NCBI GenBank assembly: GCA_003415625.1
Contig: PYIU01000002.1
Location: forward strand, 6,510,001 to 6,574,000
Direction of reading: 5' to 3'
DNA from: Aquanectria penicillioides
Lineage: Eukaryota > Ascomycota > Sordariomycetes > Hypocreales > Nectriaceae
DNA length: 64,000 nt
Below, in pieces: positions 44,835-56,777 of this stretch (within the stretch, counting starts at the first letter, position 1; each line of letters starts with the position of its first letter). Under the pieces are notes generated by a model. The model was not told where the DNA came from and made no database searches. It saw nothing but the letters and a program-made list of their open reading frames with translations. The position numbers and the translations under genes were made by a program.

Positions 44835-47800
44835 ATGTCCTCCGGCGTCGTGCGCTCGACCGCCCTCAGGGCCGGCGGCGCCTGTGTGCGCTGCCGCAAG
44901 GGCAAGACCAAGTGCGTCTACGAGAACGGCCGGGCGCCGTGCAAGAACTGCGCCAAGGGGATGCACGACTGCTATCTTCCCTCGGAGAGCATGGCCCACC
45001 ATCACGGCCAGAGCCCTGCGCGCCACGCCAACCCTCATCGTCCTCCACGCGACAGTATTCCGGCCTCCGGCCCCGGTAGTGGTGCTGATGCGCGTCAGGC
45101 CGTCGTGGGTGCTGGCGCCGCTCGCCATGTCCAGGCCAACTCTGACAAGTATGTCACGCTTTTTTCTTTTTTGGTTCTGCTCGCTGGGCTTCATCACCCC
45201 ATTCTCCCTTCTGCTGTGCCCAATTACCCATTATTCCCGACTCCCACCCTATCCCCATCATCTCATCGCCGCATCCCATCCCGTCTTCTAGAAAACATCA
45301 CCGTACTCTCTCGTCGGACATCGCCTCCTCTTTGGGGGGGCGCACCCGTCATCTCTGGGGGAAAGTGGATCACCGGCATGCGTTCCCTCTCGCCAACTCG
45401 CCAGGTCCTCCTCATTGTTCGTCGTCTCAAGTCTCTTGATTCCCGTCTCCCGTCTTCTGTCCGAGTGGCCGGAACGCCTCCTCTACCTTGCTTCCACCCC
45501 CCATGCGCCCCCCTCCAAAACCCCTGCCTCGGTTTGCTCTGCCTTGGCCTGCCTCCCTTGTTCTCGTTGCTCCGTTTTTTCCATTTCGCTTTCGCTCTGC
45601 CGGCCGCGTTTCGAGGAGTCTCTGGGTCTTTTGCGCCGAGTCGCGGTCGCACTAAGCAGTCTTCCTCTGATAACCCGCCCCCACCGCCGTCTTTGCTCCT
45701 CGGCTTACGGGGACGCCCCCGAAATTTTTCGTGGCCCTCGTCGTCCTTGAGCCCCATCCCCCAGCCCCCAGCCCGTCAAACCCGCCGAACATGCCCGAGT
45801 TGCCCAGTTTTCTAGCACCCGTCCTCTGCTGCCGGTCGGACTGGAACTCGAACTGGAACACTCGGACTGCCTTCGAAGCGCGCCTGTGAGCCACCCACGC
45901 CACACTGCGAGCCACCCTCTCCTGACGAGCCTTGGTGCTTCGCGCGTGCTTTGTGTTGGCTTCATTGCTCGTCTTGTCGCGCGCCCGCCACACCTCGACT
46001 CCTTGCTCGTGCGCTGGGCCCTCGTGCCACCCACGCCCTCTCACCGTCCACTCCCCTCTCTCCATCTGCCGCCTCCGCCTGCTACCTGTTACCAATGTCG
46101 TCTTTTTGCGCCGGACTTGTTCTGCCGGTCGAGAAATGCCTGTGCTAACCCTGTCGCCTTCTGCTTCAGACTCACCCCCGAGCTCATCGCCGAATGTGAG
46201 CGTGTCGTTTCCAAGACGTTCCCCGCCTGTGTTGCGTTCCACAAGCCCTCGTTTGTCCAGCAGCTCAAGAGCGCGTCTCTTGACGCAGCCCTTGTCTATG
46301 GCTTGTTGACTTGTGCCGCTCGGTATGTTCCTTGTTCGGGTTTCTCATTCCCCATTTTCCATCAAGTTTGTTACAGGAGAGCACCGCTCGCCACCCGTTT
46401 TCATTTCCCTCTACCGAGCCGGCTTTGTTGCTTTTGCGCTCATTTCCTGTGCCTTCGCTCACTCGCCCTTCCGCCCGGCATGTGGATCCACACCGATCGG
46501 TGCCACCGTCACCGACGGCGGGGGGGTGTTGCTGTTGTGGCTCAAAAAACCCTTTGCATAAGATCCCGTGGCCGTGTCCCGGAATTGAGCCGAGGATTCC
46601 CGAATTCGCTCCTCTCCGGTCACCGTTCCGCGGCCGTTTCCCCAAAACGGACCCACCTTGTCTAAATGCTCTGTGCTTCAAGATGCCAAGTCTAAACCTG
46701 CTAACAGCCATGTGCGCAGAAGTTCCCCGAGCCTTATCCGTCGATATGGTGGCCCAACCCAGGCCGCCGAGACCTTTGCCGCCAAGGCTATGGCCTTGAT
46801 TAACCAGAACCTCGACCACCCTAACCTTGTCGACATTCAGGCCTTGTGTCTCATCATCATCCACGAATGGGGTTCCCGCAACGCCGTCAGAGCCTACATC
46901 TACCTTGGCCAGGCTGCCCGCATGGTCCAGATGTATCGCATCCTTAACAGCCACCACTCCTCCCCCGACGCCGACCAGTTTTTGCGTGATGAATCGCTGC
47001 GACGCACCATCTGGCTGATCTACATCCTCGATTGCCTATTGACTAGCACCCCCGGACGATACGCAGCCTTGAGCCCTCACGACACCGCCGATGTCTCCCT
47101 ACCGTGCTCTGACATCAACTTCGCCTTTGGCAATGCCGTCTTCGTCAAGACGCTCCGCCAGCAGCTTGACCCTACTGCAGTGCCCCCGGGCCAGGCGCCT
47201 TCCTCTGAGATTGGCGAGTTTGGATACATTGTCCTTGCCGCTACGATCTGGCGCGATGTTGTCGCCATGCTCACCACTACGACCCTGAGCAACTTCCGAG
47301 AGGAGGACTGCAGCGACCTCATTACCAAGATTGAGGGTCTCCGGGCCCAGCTCCCAATGCAATTTGTGGACAAGCCAGGCCAGATCAACCTCCACATGAC
47401 GATGGGATCGGGCTACACCTTTGCCATGCTCCATTGCCTTCTTCACTGCGCCACCGTCTTTGTGCATCGACGACGGCTGCTCCAGGAAGTCACTTCCCCC
47501 AGCTTCAACCTCGAGACGTTCCGACTCAACCCTCGATGCCATGATGTTGTGGACCGCCTCTTCACTTCGTGCCACGGAATCATTTCTCTGTTGACCGCCG
47601 TCGAGGCTGGTTCTGAGAAGGACCACATCCCTTGCTTCCCCATTTTCATGCTCTTCTCCTCATTCACCGCTAGCGCCACCGTCGCATACCTCTCCCTGAA
47701 GGGCCTTACTCCTCCTAACGCGGTCGAGACGGCAGCTCACATTGTCAAGGACGGCCTCCGCTTCATGAGCGATGGCACCGAGAACTGGCCACTGATGGGC

Positions 47801-48331
47801 AGCTGGCTGCGACACCTGACTGTTATGCAGCGCGTCCTGAACAACGACGGCAGCCCCGCGGGCCCGATTCGCCACAGCTCCACTTCCCACGGCCCAGCCG
47901 CTGGCATCAAGGACGAGATCTCCTCTAACGCCGATACGAACCCCGATGCCATGGACTACGATCAGCAAACCAACGCTGGTGGAAGCGTCTCCGGACAGGC
48001 CCCGCCCCGATCTGTCTCCGAATCGGTCCGCGATGATAGCGAGCCCCCTGCAGCCATTCCCCGACGACCCGGCGTCACCACTATCAACGGTGGCTCTGGT
48101 GGGGTCTCTACTCCTACGACTGTCTCGCCACCTCCCGGTGGTGCCCATGGCTCGGCCCATGGTCACGGGGCCAAGCAAGAGAGCCCCGACATGTCATCCA
48201 ACGGTATGATGCCCAACCAGGAGGGCCAGACTACTAGCCAAGACATGACTGCGCCTGAGCTTTGCCAGGCCTTTGAGCGACAGCTCCTTGACCTTGATGA
48301 CCTCGCTGCCTTTATGGGCGGCGGTGTTTAG
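44835..48331 (+). CDS. Zn(II)2Cys6 fungal transcription factor
   Basis: Three exons: 44835-45148, 46170-46322 and 46720-48331, giving 692 aa in exact phase. The binuclear zinc cluster is at the N-terminus: C17-x2-C20-x6-C27-x8-C36-x2-C39-x6-C46 (ACVRCRKGKTKCVYENGRAP). The middle is a fungal-specific transcription factor domain (FPACVAFHKPSFVQQL, then LCLIIIHEWGSRNAVRAYIY, YLGQAARMVQMYRI, LRRTIWLIYILDCLL). The last ~170 residues are disordered and acidic/Ser/Pro-rich, ending in LCQAFERQLLDLDDLAAFMG, a likely activation segment. The protein should bind CGG-type half sites in the nucleus. The target pathway cannot be read from sequence. Introns of 1,021 and 397 nt are far longer than any other here. 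Flanking gene-poor DNA of 6.2 and 4.1 kb suggests complex control. The Jen1-type transporter is the next gene downstream but need not be a target. Confidence 0.88.
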
Positions 48332-50927
48332 AAGGATGTTATATATTGTTTTCCGACTTTCGGAATGGTAACGGGAAGCACAGGGTGGGGCCTCGTAAAT
48401 CTGGGAGGCCTTTTGCCGGATTAATGAGCAATGGGTTGCTGTGTTCGATTTTGTTCTCGATGAGAACCCCAGGGAAATGACCATAGTGGAGGTAATGGGG
48501 CGCAGAGCAAGGGTATAACGAAGAAGACGAAGAGAAGAGAAAGCATGAGCGCCGAGACACGACGACAGACGTGTGATGTAGGATTATTCACCACGGGGGA
48601 TACCCGATATACCCTGGGCTGAGGGCGTTGGGGGTGGGAAATATTTAGTTTGGTGCCTGACCAGAGGGCAACCGGTAAAACACGAGCATCAAGACAAATC
48701 TTTGCTTTCCCTCTTCATGAGGGGCATTGTACCAATCGCTTCCATTTACTTTCGTTTCAAAGGTGACGGCGTGGCTCTCTGCAGGTCAATAAGCTTGCAA
48801 GGAACGTTGTGAGGACTGCCGGGCTCAGACCTGTTGGAAGAACGACAGCGATCGGCATGGCTTGGGCATTCTAGAAGGGCGAACATGGATAGACGTTGAC
48901 CTGTTTATAGGTCTGCATGGCTTTTTTTAGCCTCAACGCAGGTAACGGACCGCAGTGGAGACTTCGGTTATAGCTATGCGGCTCCAAAGTTGGAGGCTCC
49001 GGGTATGAGGAGGCGCAAATGCCTGTGGTCAAGTGACGACAGACATGACGAGTTGGGAGCCGCAATTGGAGTCAAAGCCAGTGTTAGTCAGTCAGTCAGT
49101 CAGGAGGAGACCCGGGCGTACGGCGCGCCATGGCATTGCCGAGGATGTAGGCCGGTTAAGAAGGGAGTCATTGATCAAATGATTGTGATGACGAAGATGG
49201 AGATAAGACAGCCAGCAAACCGAGAAAAAAAAAAGACTATTGACCGTACGATCGATGGGCCAGGGGTGGGAAAAATTGTGGTGCTCGTTGAGGCAAATGT
49301 GGAGGTTTTCGGGGGTTCGGCGTGGGACAGGGTTGCGATGACGGAGGGGAGGGGTGGGCATGAAAGATGGCACAGAACGAGACGAGCGGGACCGTGGAGT
49401 AGGCGATGACTCTGCTTGATAACGGGCGCTTGAGGGAGGGAAGTTCTAAGGATACTGATTTATCTCTCTCGGGCTTTTGGGGGATGTCGTTTCCTTGGTT
49501 CTCGGTCGCTGCTACGGCATACCTTCTAGAAGCTTGGCGGAATATGGAATAGAAGGATCGGTGGGATTATGTTTGGGTTAGAGTGCTGATGCTGCAATGG
49601 GAAAGCTTCACACGCGGTCAAGAAGGGAAGGGAGGGAGGACAGGAAAAGAAAAATAGGGAGGCGGTGTTCGCCGGCGGTGCAGTTCGCATACATAGGTAG
49701 GTAGGTACCTTACCTAGTCCAGTATACAAGATACAACAGATACATCCAAACACACGGAGAGATGCAAACGAACAAACGGTACGGTATACATGCAACACAT
49801 GGCCATCGCGCTCAACCCATGTAAATAGAGGGTGGATTGAGTGGATGGGTGGATGGGTCGGCATAGTATAGCCTGACAAGGACAAGATTGACGGGCATGG
49901 GCCGAAGCAGAGCTGGGGAAAGGTTCCTTAGTTTGCGGAGATGGGCTCTGGCTGGGCTCCGGATACTTCAGGGTTGCCTGGACTGGAATGTGACGGTGCA
50001 TGGTCTGTTTCGAGGGCGATTGGAGAGAAAAAGGGTGCGATTCTGGGGTCATTCGTGGGTCATGGAGATGACGAGGATGATGCTGGGCCTTTGTGGAGGT
50101 TAGCAAGATTCGAGATTGCCTTGGACCCAGACCATGCGGTGGTGGTCCAACCCAACAATAGATGGGGGGAGGGGAAGTCGATGCAACGAAATCCTAGTCA
50201 GTTCTGGCCTCTAGCCTGGCCTTCCTTGGGTGGAGGATGGATGGATGCTCTCTCTGGCTTTCACATAGTGTAGCGAAGCGGAAACCAACCCGAGCAAAAA
50301 GAAGTCTCTCAAACCCTGAGACAGGCTGGTAGACGCCAGAAAAACTCATGAATTTTCTGCCCCCCCAAGCCAGTGTCTCGTCTTGTGACTCTTTCGCGCC
50401 CGACGGCGGTGGTTTCGGCGGTGGTGGTGAGGAGGATGATGTAAGTCAGCATGGCGGTGCCGTATTGCCGATATATCCAGCCATGCAGACCCGCTTCCCG
50501 CCAGCTCCCCTGCCGCAACAGGGATAGGCCCGGCCGAAGGACCCGCCGCAGCGCGGAGCTTTGGTGCCGGGAATGGTGTGTGGGAGCAAGGCAAAGCACT
50601 GCACGCACGCGGTGCAGCAAGCTGGTTAGCGTTTTGGCTTTCCTTTAGGGGGGGCCACGTCTGTCTGGGGAACGATTTTGAGTGGGAGATTAGAGTGTTT
50701 GAGTGTGTGGAGAGAGATGGGCGACGCGTGAAAAGGAGGGGAAAGAAAGGATCATGGGCCGGGCCTGGCTTCCCCATGGTGGAGAGGATGGGACGACGTC
50801 TTTGGCCCGTTCGATGTTGCGCTGGTGAGGGGAAAGAAGTGGTTCGTTTTGGGGGTGAAGGGAAGTTGGAGAGATGAGAGATGTGAGAAAGTGGGCAGGC
50901 AGGATGGCGGTGATGATGCGGAGGGAG

Positions 50928-50967
50928 AAGAGGAGGAGGAGGAGGAGGAGGACGACGACGACGACAA
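50928..50967. repeat. GAG/GAC trinucleotide repeat
   Basis: A run of GAG units passing into GAC units in gene-poor DNA. In both strands it creates open frames (Glu/Asp or Ser runs) that should not be taken for genes. Confidence 0.9.
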
Positions 50968-52091
50968 CGATGTCAAGACGGAGGAGTCGGAAGGCAAACC
51001 TGACGAGGAGGCCTCATGATGATGCTGAGGAGCAAAATCTTGACGATGGATTCGCTTGTAAGTTCGAGTCACAACAGTCACAGTCAGTCTTCCGAATGCC
51101 GAATTATCAGAGCCTGTCTAGATTCATCCATTTTTTTTGGTGTCTCTGCTTCTCTCTTTGCCTCTCTGTGCCTCGCTTCCCATGACGTCTTTCGGGAATA
51201 AGCCTTGGGTCCCCTGGGTCGTTGCCCCCCCAGTCCAGTCAAAAATCCCAGTCATGCTGACCAACTCTCAGCCTCGAAGCTGCGAGACAGCGCGCAAGCA
51301 CAGATCAAGCACACAAAACCTCGACGCCATGTGACGACGCCGCAGTGGGGATCGGCACTCAACCGGAGCCATGGTCGTCCCCTGTTTGCTTTTGCGCAAC
51401 GCTGGAATGTCGACATCTGCTCTGCTCGACCTTAGCTTACTTAGCTCGACAGGGCTCCAACGTTTAGCGACCTGTGCCCGCAAAAGGTCCATCGGCTTGC
51501 CTTTTCCCCCCCGCACCCAGCACCGCAGCTGATGGATCCAGGGCCATACACACGCCCCCCGGTCTGTGCTTCTGGGGGCAGCGTTTGGCCTCATGGCACC
51601 CAGACTTTTTTTTTCCCTTCTCCTCACACTCCCTCGCTCTCTTTGTGACACAGAGAGCCGGTCACTTACAGGGCCCCAGTGAGGGGAATGGGAGGGGGCA
51701 AGGGGGCGCGGAGGGGAAGGGGGGTGATGTGAAGGCCATGATGATGGCTACGGGGTTCGCCGCAGGAAGGGAAAACGCTTGACATGCAGCGCGTAATTGG
51801 TCATTGTCCAGGGTGAAGGATATTCGGATTCACAGCTCTTGCCTCGGCGGGCTTAGCTCGTAGTTTGGACATTCGGTTTGACATCGGCGTTGTTTGCGCC
51901 GGTAGGGTTTGTCCCTTTCCCTTCCCGTTGCGATGGGATCGTCGCCGTGTAAGTGGGGATGTGAGCAGGATGGATTGGATGGGTTACGCCGGTGTATGCT
52001 TGTTTGGGGAGAGTGTGCGTGCCCCGAGTATATATGTATGAGCCGCCCTCCTCGCTCCTGATGCTGAGCTTTCTTTGGCCCTCGCCTTTTG

Positions 52092-52112
52092 ATCATCATC
52101 ATCATCATCATC
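52092..52112. repeat. (ATC)7 microsatellite
   Basis: Seven perfect ATC units about 360 bp upstream of the transporter start codon, possibly within its promoter or leader. Confidence 0.9.
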
Positions 52113-52470
52113 GTCATTCTAGGACATTCACTGTCTTGAGTCTTGTTTCTCCAATTCCACAAGCTACCTGGTCGTGCATCGACAGCAGCTCTTTCTCCTC
52201 TTGTGTCAACCCCAACCGTGTCATCGCTACGCTGGATTGTAACGCGACTTGCCAGTTTCGGTAACCCAAGGCACAAACTCCCACGCGGCAACGGTAATTC
52301 ATCAGACGAAAACATCAAGCCGTTCCGCCGTTTAACAACTCTCCCCATCCCCAACCCCAGCCACATACACATACATATATCTTACCGTTATAACTCCCAA
52401 CTCATCGGTAAACTGCCGGCATTCATCGCCGTTTTAGCAAACAACAGGCACAGCCAAACGTGCGCCCACA

Positions 52471-54209
52471 ATGGGTCACCACGAGTACGACAACACCACG
52501 CCTCATGAACACATGACGGCCGGCGAATATGTCGCCACGCGCTTCTCATCCCTGAAGCCTCCGCTGCTTCACGTCCCGAACCCCATTAAGCTGGTTCGCA
52601 TGCTGAACAGCCAACAATGGGCCTTTTTCTTCGTGGCCTTTGCCGCCTGGGTAAGTCGTTTCCTCTACCTGCTCCAAGTGTGGGACGCTTCTGAGAGAGA
52701 CCCCTGTTACTGACCTGTCGGCTCGCTACGTAGACCTGGGATGCCTTTGATTTCTTCACCGTCTCGTTGACTGTTACCGACCTGGCCAAGGACTTTGGCA
52801 AGACCAAGACCGACATCACCTGGGGAATCACCCTCGTGCTCATGTTCCGATCCGTTGGCTCCATTGCCTTTGGTATCGCTGCCGATCGATACGGCCGAAA
52901 GTGGCCGTTTATTGTCAACAACTTGCTCTTCATTGCCCTTGAATTGGTATGAAATCGTCAATTATATCCGTTATTTTTTTCTCCACGTCTGCAATTACTA
53001 ACACGTCAACCTCTTAGGGAACCGGCTTCTGCCAGACCTACCAACAGTTTCTCGCCTGCCGAGCCCTCTTCGGTATTGCCATGGGTGGTCTGTACGGTAA
53101 CGCAGCTGCCACGGCGCTCGAAGATTGTCCTGAAGAGGCTCGTGGTCTCATGAGTGGTATCCTCCAGCAAGGTGTAAGCATCATCGCCCTCGCCCCCGCC
53201 CCAACGCATGTTTTGAAACTGCCAGCTGACATTCCGTATCCAGTACGCCTTTGGCTACCTGCTGGCCGCCGCCTTCGCCCGAGGTCTCGTCGATACGACC
53301 CCCCACGGCTGGCGCCCGCTCTTTTGGTTCGGTGCTTGTCCGCCCGTCATCTTCATCCTCTGGCGTCTTGTCCTCCCTGAGACGCAGGCCTACCGCGAGC
53401 GCCAGCGTGCCCGTCTGGAAGCCTCCCACGACGCCGTCGGCAAGGTCTTCGTCAAGGAGGGCAAGGTCGCTCTCAAGCACCACTGGCTTCTGCTCACCTA
53501 CCTCGTGCTCCTCATGGCCGGCTTCAACTTCATGAGCCACGGTAGCCAGGACCTGTATCCCACCATGCTCTCCAACCAGCTCGGCTTCAGCGCCACAAAG
53601 GTCACGGTCACACAGGTCGTCGCCAACCTCGGCGCCATGCTGGGCGGTAGCGTTGTCGGCTTCTGCAGTCAGTCGGTCGGTCGTCGATTCAGCATCATCT
53701 GCTGCTGCTTCGTCGGCGGCGCCCTCCTGTACCCCTACACCTTTGTCCGCGACGAGGCCATCATCGCCGCCGCCTTCTTCCAGCAGTTCTGCGTCCAGGG
53801 CGCTTGGGGCGTCATCCCCATCCACCTCATGGAGCTGTCTCCCGGCGCCTTCCGAACCTTTGTCGTCGGTACAGCCTACCAGCTGGGCAATCTAGTCTCG
53901 TCCGCGTCGTCGACCATCGAGTCCCGCATCGGCGAGCAGTTCCCCCTGCCCGAGACCGAGAAGGGCGAGTTGCGATATAACTACGGCAAGGTCATCTGCA
54001 TCTTCATGGGTTGCGTGTACGCGTACGTGATCGTACTGACCTTTGTGGGTCCCGAGAACCTGCGCGGCAAGTTTGACATTGCTCACGACTCGGACGCGCG
54101 CCAAGTTGTCGGCAGCGCTGCCATTGAACACGCCGCCGAGAGGAGGGAAGATGTCGAGAGCCCGCGCGTTAGCAACGAGAAGCCCGAGGTGATGCACTCA
54201 CGAGACTAA
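52471..54209 (+). CDS. Jen1-type monocarboxylate/proton symporter (MFS)
   Basis: Four exons: 52471-52650, 52734-52946, 53018-53173 and 53244-54209, all in phase 0, giving 504 aa. It is a major facilitator: hydrophobic segments throughout, the loop-2 signature DRYGRKWP, and a charged central loop. The hallmark of the Jen1 carboxylate family, NxxSHxSQDxxxT, is present at about residue 278 (NFMSHGSQDLYPTML); its Asn, His, Gln and Asp are needed for substrate recognition in yeast Jen1. Members take up lactate, pyruvate, acetate or dicarboxylates at the plasma membrane. Both termini are cytosolic and hydrophilic. In yeasts JEN1 is glucose-repressed and needed on non-fermentable carbon. The monocarboxylate versus dicarboxylate preference (Jen1 or Jen2 branch) cannot be settled by eye. 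Confidence 0.92.
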
Positions 54210-55278
54210 TTCGTAATTTCCATTTGCCATTGCGAGAGAAGGAAGGATGTTTCAAAACCGATTATGACGGAGAATGAGGGAACGTTGATTATTAGGTATT
54301 TATTGAAGATCAAGAATTTGTCCATGTTGAGGGCCTGCATGATTCCAGATCACCGGCCGGGTTGAGTGTTGCACAGAAGGTAGACTAGAGTCTTCCAAGT
54401 CGTCAATGTATGCCCTAGAGGCAGAAACGACTATCAGTCATGAATATGCGAGTTCTTTCATCGTTCACATCGCGCAGTCTCTGCCACTTTACTTGATCCC
54501 TGTAGATGACGTCCGCCAAGCCACAATTTCCCCTTCCTCGTTCCCGGAGCCTCCTCATGGCTTCTTGCGCCGCTCTTTTCCCCTCCCCACGACCCGCCCC
54601 CGCAATCTGCGCCCTACGGTAGCTTACGAGCTCCTGCACCCATCTCGAGCACTGCGCACGCTTTCTATGGACCGATCGACGACTGCGGATCCGCCCCGGA
54701 GACGTGACATAAGGGCTCCGAGGCGTCTCATCGGGGACGCATCCAATCCGGCCGTGGACGTCGAATATGGATCGGACGCTTGCCCCAAAGCGACGGGTCT
54801 AGTGGTGCCATCCCTGGGGTTGCGGGCACGGCGCTGTGACGTACATGACCGACCTGCTTTTCGCGAATCCAACTTCACCCGGGGTAGAAGCCCACCCGGT
54901 AGACTAAACGATTCTATTCGTCTTCTTTATTCGCTCCTGCTGCGGATCCCGGTACTCTGCATCGAGGTAAGACGTGCGCAAGCTAGGGAATCCAGTGGGG
55001 AGGACCGATGGTCCGTAGCGGCGCGGCGGAGCATCGCATCGCATCTCTGGGTTGGTCTTGGCCTTGAAGAGGGGTAGGCGTTTCTTGTGTTTGAAAGCTC
55101 CACAGGATCGTCTATTAGTTGGGGTATATATATATACATATATATATACTGGGGGACGAGGACCTTGATAGATTGTCTCTCGCATCAATCACCAATTACT
55201 ACCATCTGTGCTCAAGCCTGCCTTACATACCCGTCTTACACCCGAACCAAACGAAGTCTGATTCCGTCATCCACCACG
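54210..55278. other. Intergenic region
   Basis: 1.07 kb. A 223-codon plus-strand frame at 54406-55077 is Arg/Pro/Ser-rich without family features and I do not call it. An AT dinucleotide tract lies at 55125-55149. Confidence 0.5.
55125..55149. repeat. (TA)n tract
   Basis: Alternating TA, interrupted once by a C, about 130 bp upstream of the GFA-fold gene. It could serve as a TATA-type or melting element, but this is only position-based. Confidence 0.85.
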
Positions 55279-55865
55279 ATGACCCTTTCTGGTAGCTGCA
55301 TGTGTGGCGCGACCGCGTACAAGAGCACTGGTAGGGATGCTTCAACCCTCCAGGCCAGGGCCGGATCACTAATCATTGGCTGGTAGAGGATGCTGAGTTT
55401 ACGGCCCTGTGCCATTGCGACGACTGCCAGAAGGTAAGGTAGAGTGTGGATGGATGACATGATGGGGTTGGACTCTGCGGGCGCTAACGGTGATTGCAGT
55501 GGACTGGCAGTGCCTTCACATCCAATGCTATTGTGTCTGATGCCTCATTTTCCGTGACCAAGGGTAACTATCTCACATAAACCTGTCTTCGGCCTTATCA
55601 CTGACCGACCTGGATAGGATCCCCCAAGATGTACGATGTCGTTGGAGGTTCTGGCAAGATCAACCACCACTACTTCTGCGGCGACTGCGGGTCCAGTCTT
55701 TTTACCCGACTCGACGTGATGGAGGGCAAGGTCTGCATCAAGGCGGGCGGACTGGACGAGGGCAAGGCCAACCTCCACGGCAAGATTGACGTTGAGCTGT
55801 ACGTCAAGGACCGTGTGTCGTATTTGGCTCCCGCAGAGGGCGCCAAGCAGACGGAGCGCATGTAA
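55279..55865 (+). CDS. GFA/CENP-V-fold zinc protein (Mss4-like)
   Basis: Four exons: 55279-55330, 55387-55433, 55500-55563 and 55618-55865, giving 136 aa. Three introns in so small a gene are typical of this family in moulds. Zinc ligands: GSCMCGATAY (C7, C9), ALCHCDDCQ, and FCGDCGSSLF. After the middle cluster comes WTGSAF, another family mark. The fold is that of glutathione-dependent formaldehyde-activating enzyme (GFA) and CENP-V. True GFA activity is proven for few members, so the substrate (a glutathione adduct or otherwise) is unknown. The small size and absence of targeting signals suggest a cytosolic protein. Confidence 0.88.
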
Positions 55866-56777
55866 GGAGGGGGAGGGTAGTAGTCGTATTAGGAGCCAGG
55901 ACCTTAGGGTACCCAAGGCACTTGTAGCGATGGCTGAAGGCGAAGTCATCCCACTTGGATCCATTGGGCGCCCGGCGGCGGGGCAGACAGATCAGATCTA
56001 GATCTGGTTGCAGGGGGTTTCACGAATGAAAGAAAGCGTTGCTGTTATTGATCTGGATTTCCTGTGACATGGGTTTTGCCACTGCTGTTGGGGCTGATAT
56101 ATCGTAGCGGTTTTGCCTGCTAGCGTTTATCTGGTGATACACACAGCAACTGCTGAGGTTATAGTTAGGTACAGTTTGTTGCTGTTGAGTGAGACCCTGG
56201 CCATTAGTGTCTCGGGCGGAATGTCTGACAAAGGAACTTTCGGCAATGACAAAGGAAGTGATACAATTGGATTAAATACAGAATGAAAGGTATCCAGAGT
56301 ACTGGTTATCTGGAATTCGATACAACCTCCATTGGGCAGAAATGTACTGCAATGACGATCGATACTGAGGTGAGCTTTGTGGGCCCTTTCACCATCTCCC
56401 TCACCCCCTCTTCTCCTACAGTCGCACATTCCAATCAGATCCCGCACATCGACGGTTACGCTGCCTTGGCACACGGCACGCGACATGACAAACGGCCGCT
56501 GCGGTCAGGTTCCCGAGCCTCCTCCGTCTTCGGCCCACTCGGAGCACGCCACCAGCGCTGATTTGACGCTACGGTACGGCGCTCCACTGTGTTTCTCCGC
56601 AGCATGCGAGGTCAGCGAGATCCGAAGTTGAAATCCGACGTTGATACCCGAAGTTGAGAACCGACACAGGCCTGTTTGTAAAGCTCACCTCCAATCCAGC
56701 CGAAACCGAGTTTCTTATTCCTTGGAGCGGGCCTATATAGAAACAAATAGTAGTTGGCTAGCCTTGCGAGCAAGACA
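55866..56777. other. Intergenic region
   Basis: 0.9 kb between two plus-strand genes: 3' UTR of the GFA-fold gene and promoter of the TPR gene. Nothing else is recognised. Confidence 0.55.

Larger units (their letters stand above)
48332..52470. other. 4.1-kb gene-poor region
   Basis: No supportable gene between the Zn2Cys6 regulator and the transporter, both on the plus strand. Simple repeats include GTCA units near 49086-49102, GAG/GAC trinucleotides at about 50928-50967, and ATC units at 52092-52112. The last few hundred bases are probably the transporter's promoter and leader. Confidence 0.5.

Noticed and set aside
50752..51081. Ser-rich frame from the GAG/GAC repeat
   Set aside because: It is a by-product of the trinucleotide repeat, with no sequence character outside it.
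54406..55077. 223-codon plus-strand frame
   Set aside because: Arg/Pro/Ser-rich with no recognisable feature, and located in the promoter region of the GFA-fold gene.
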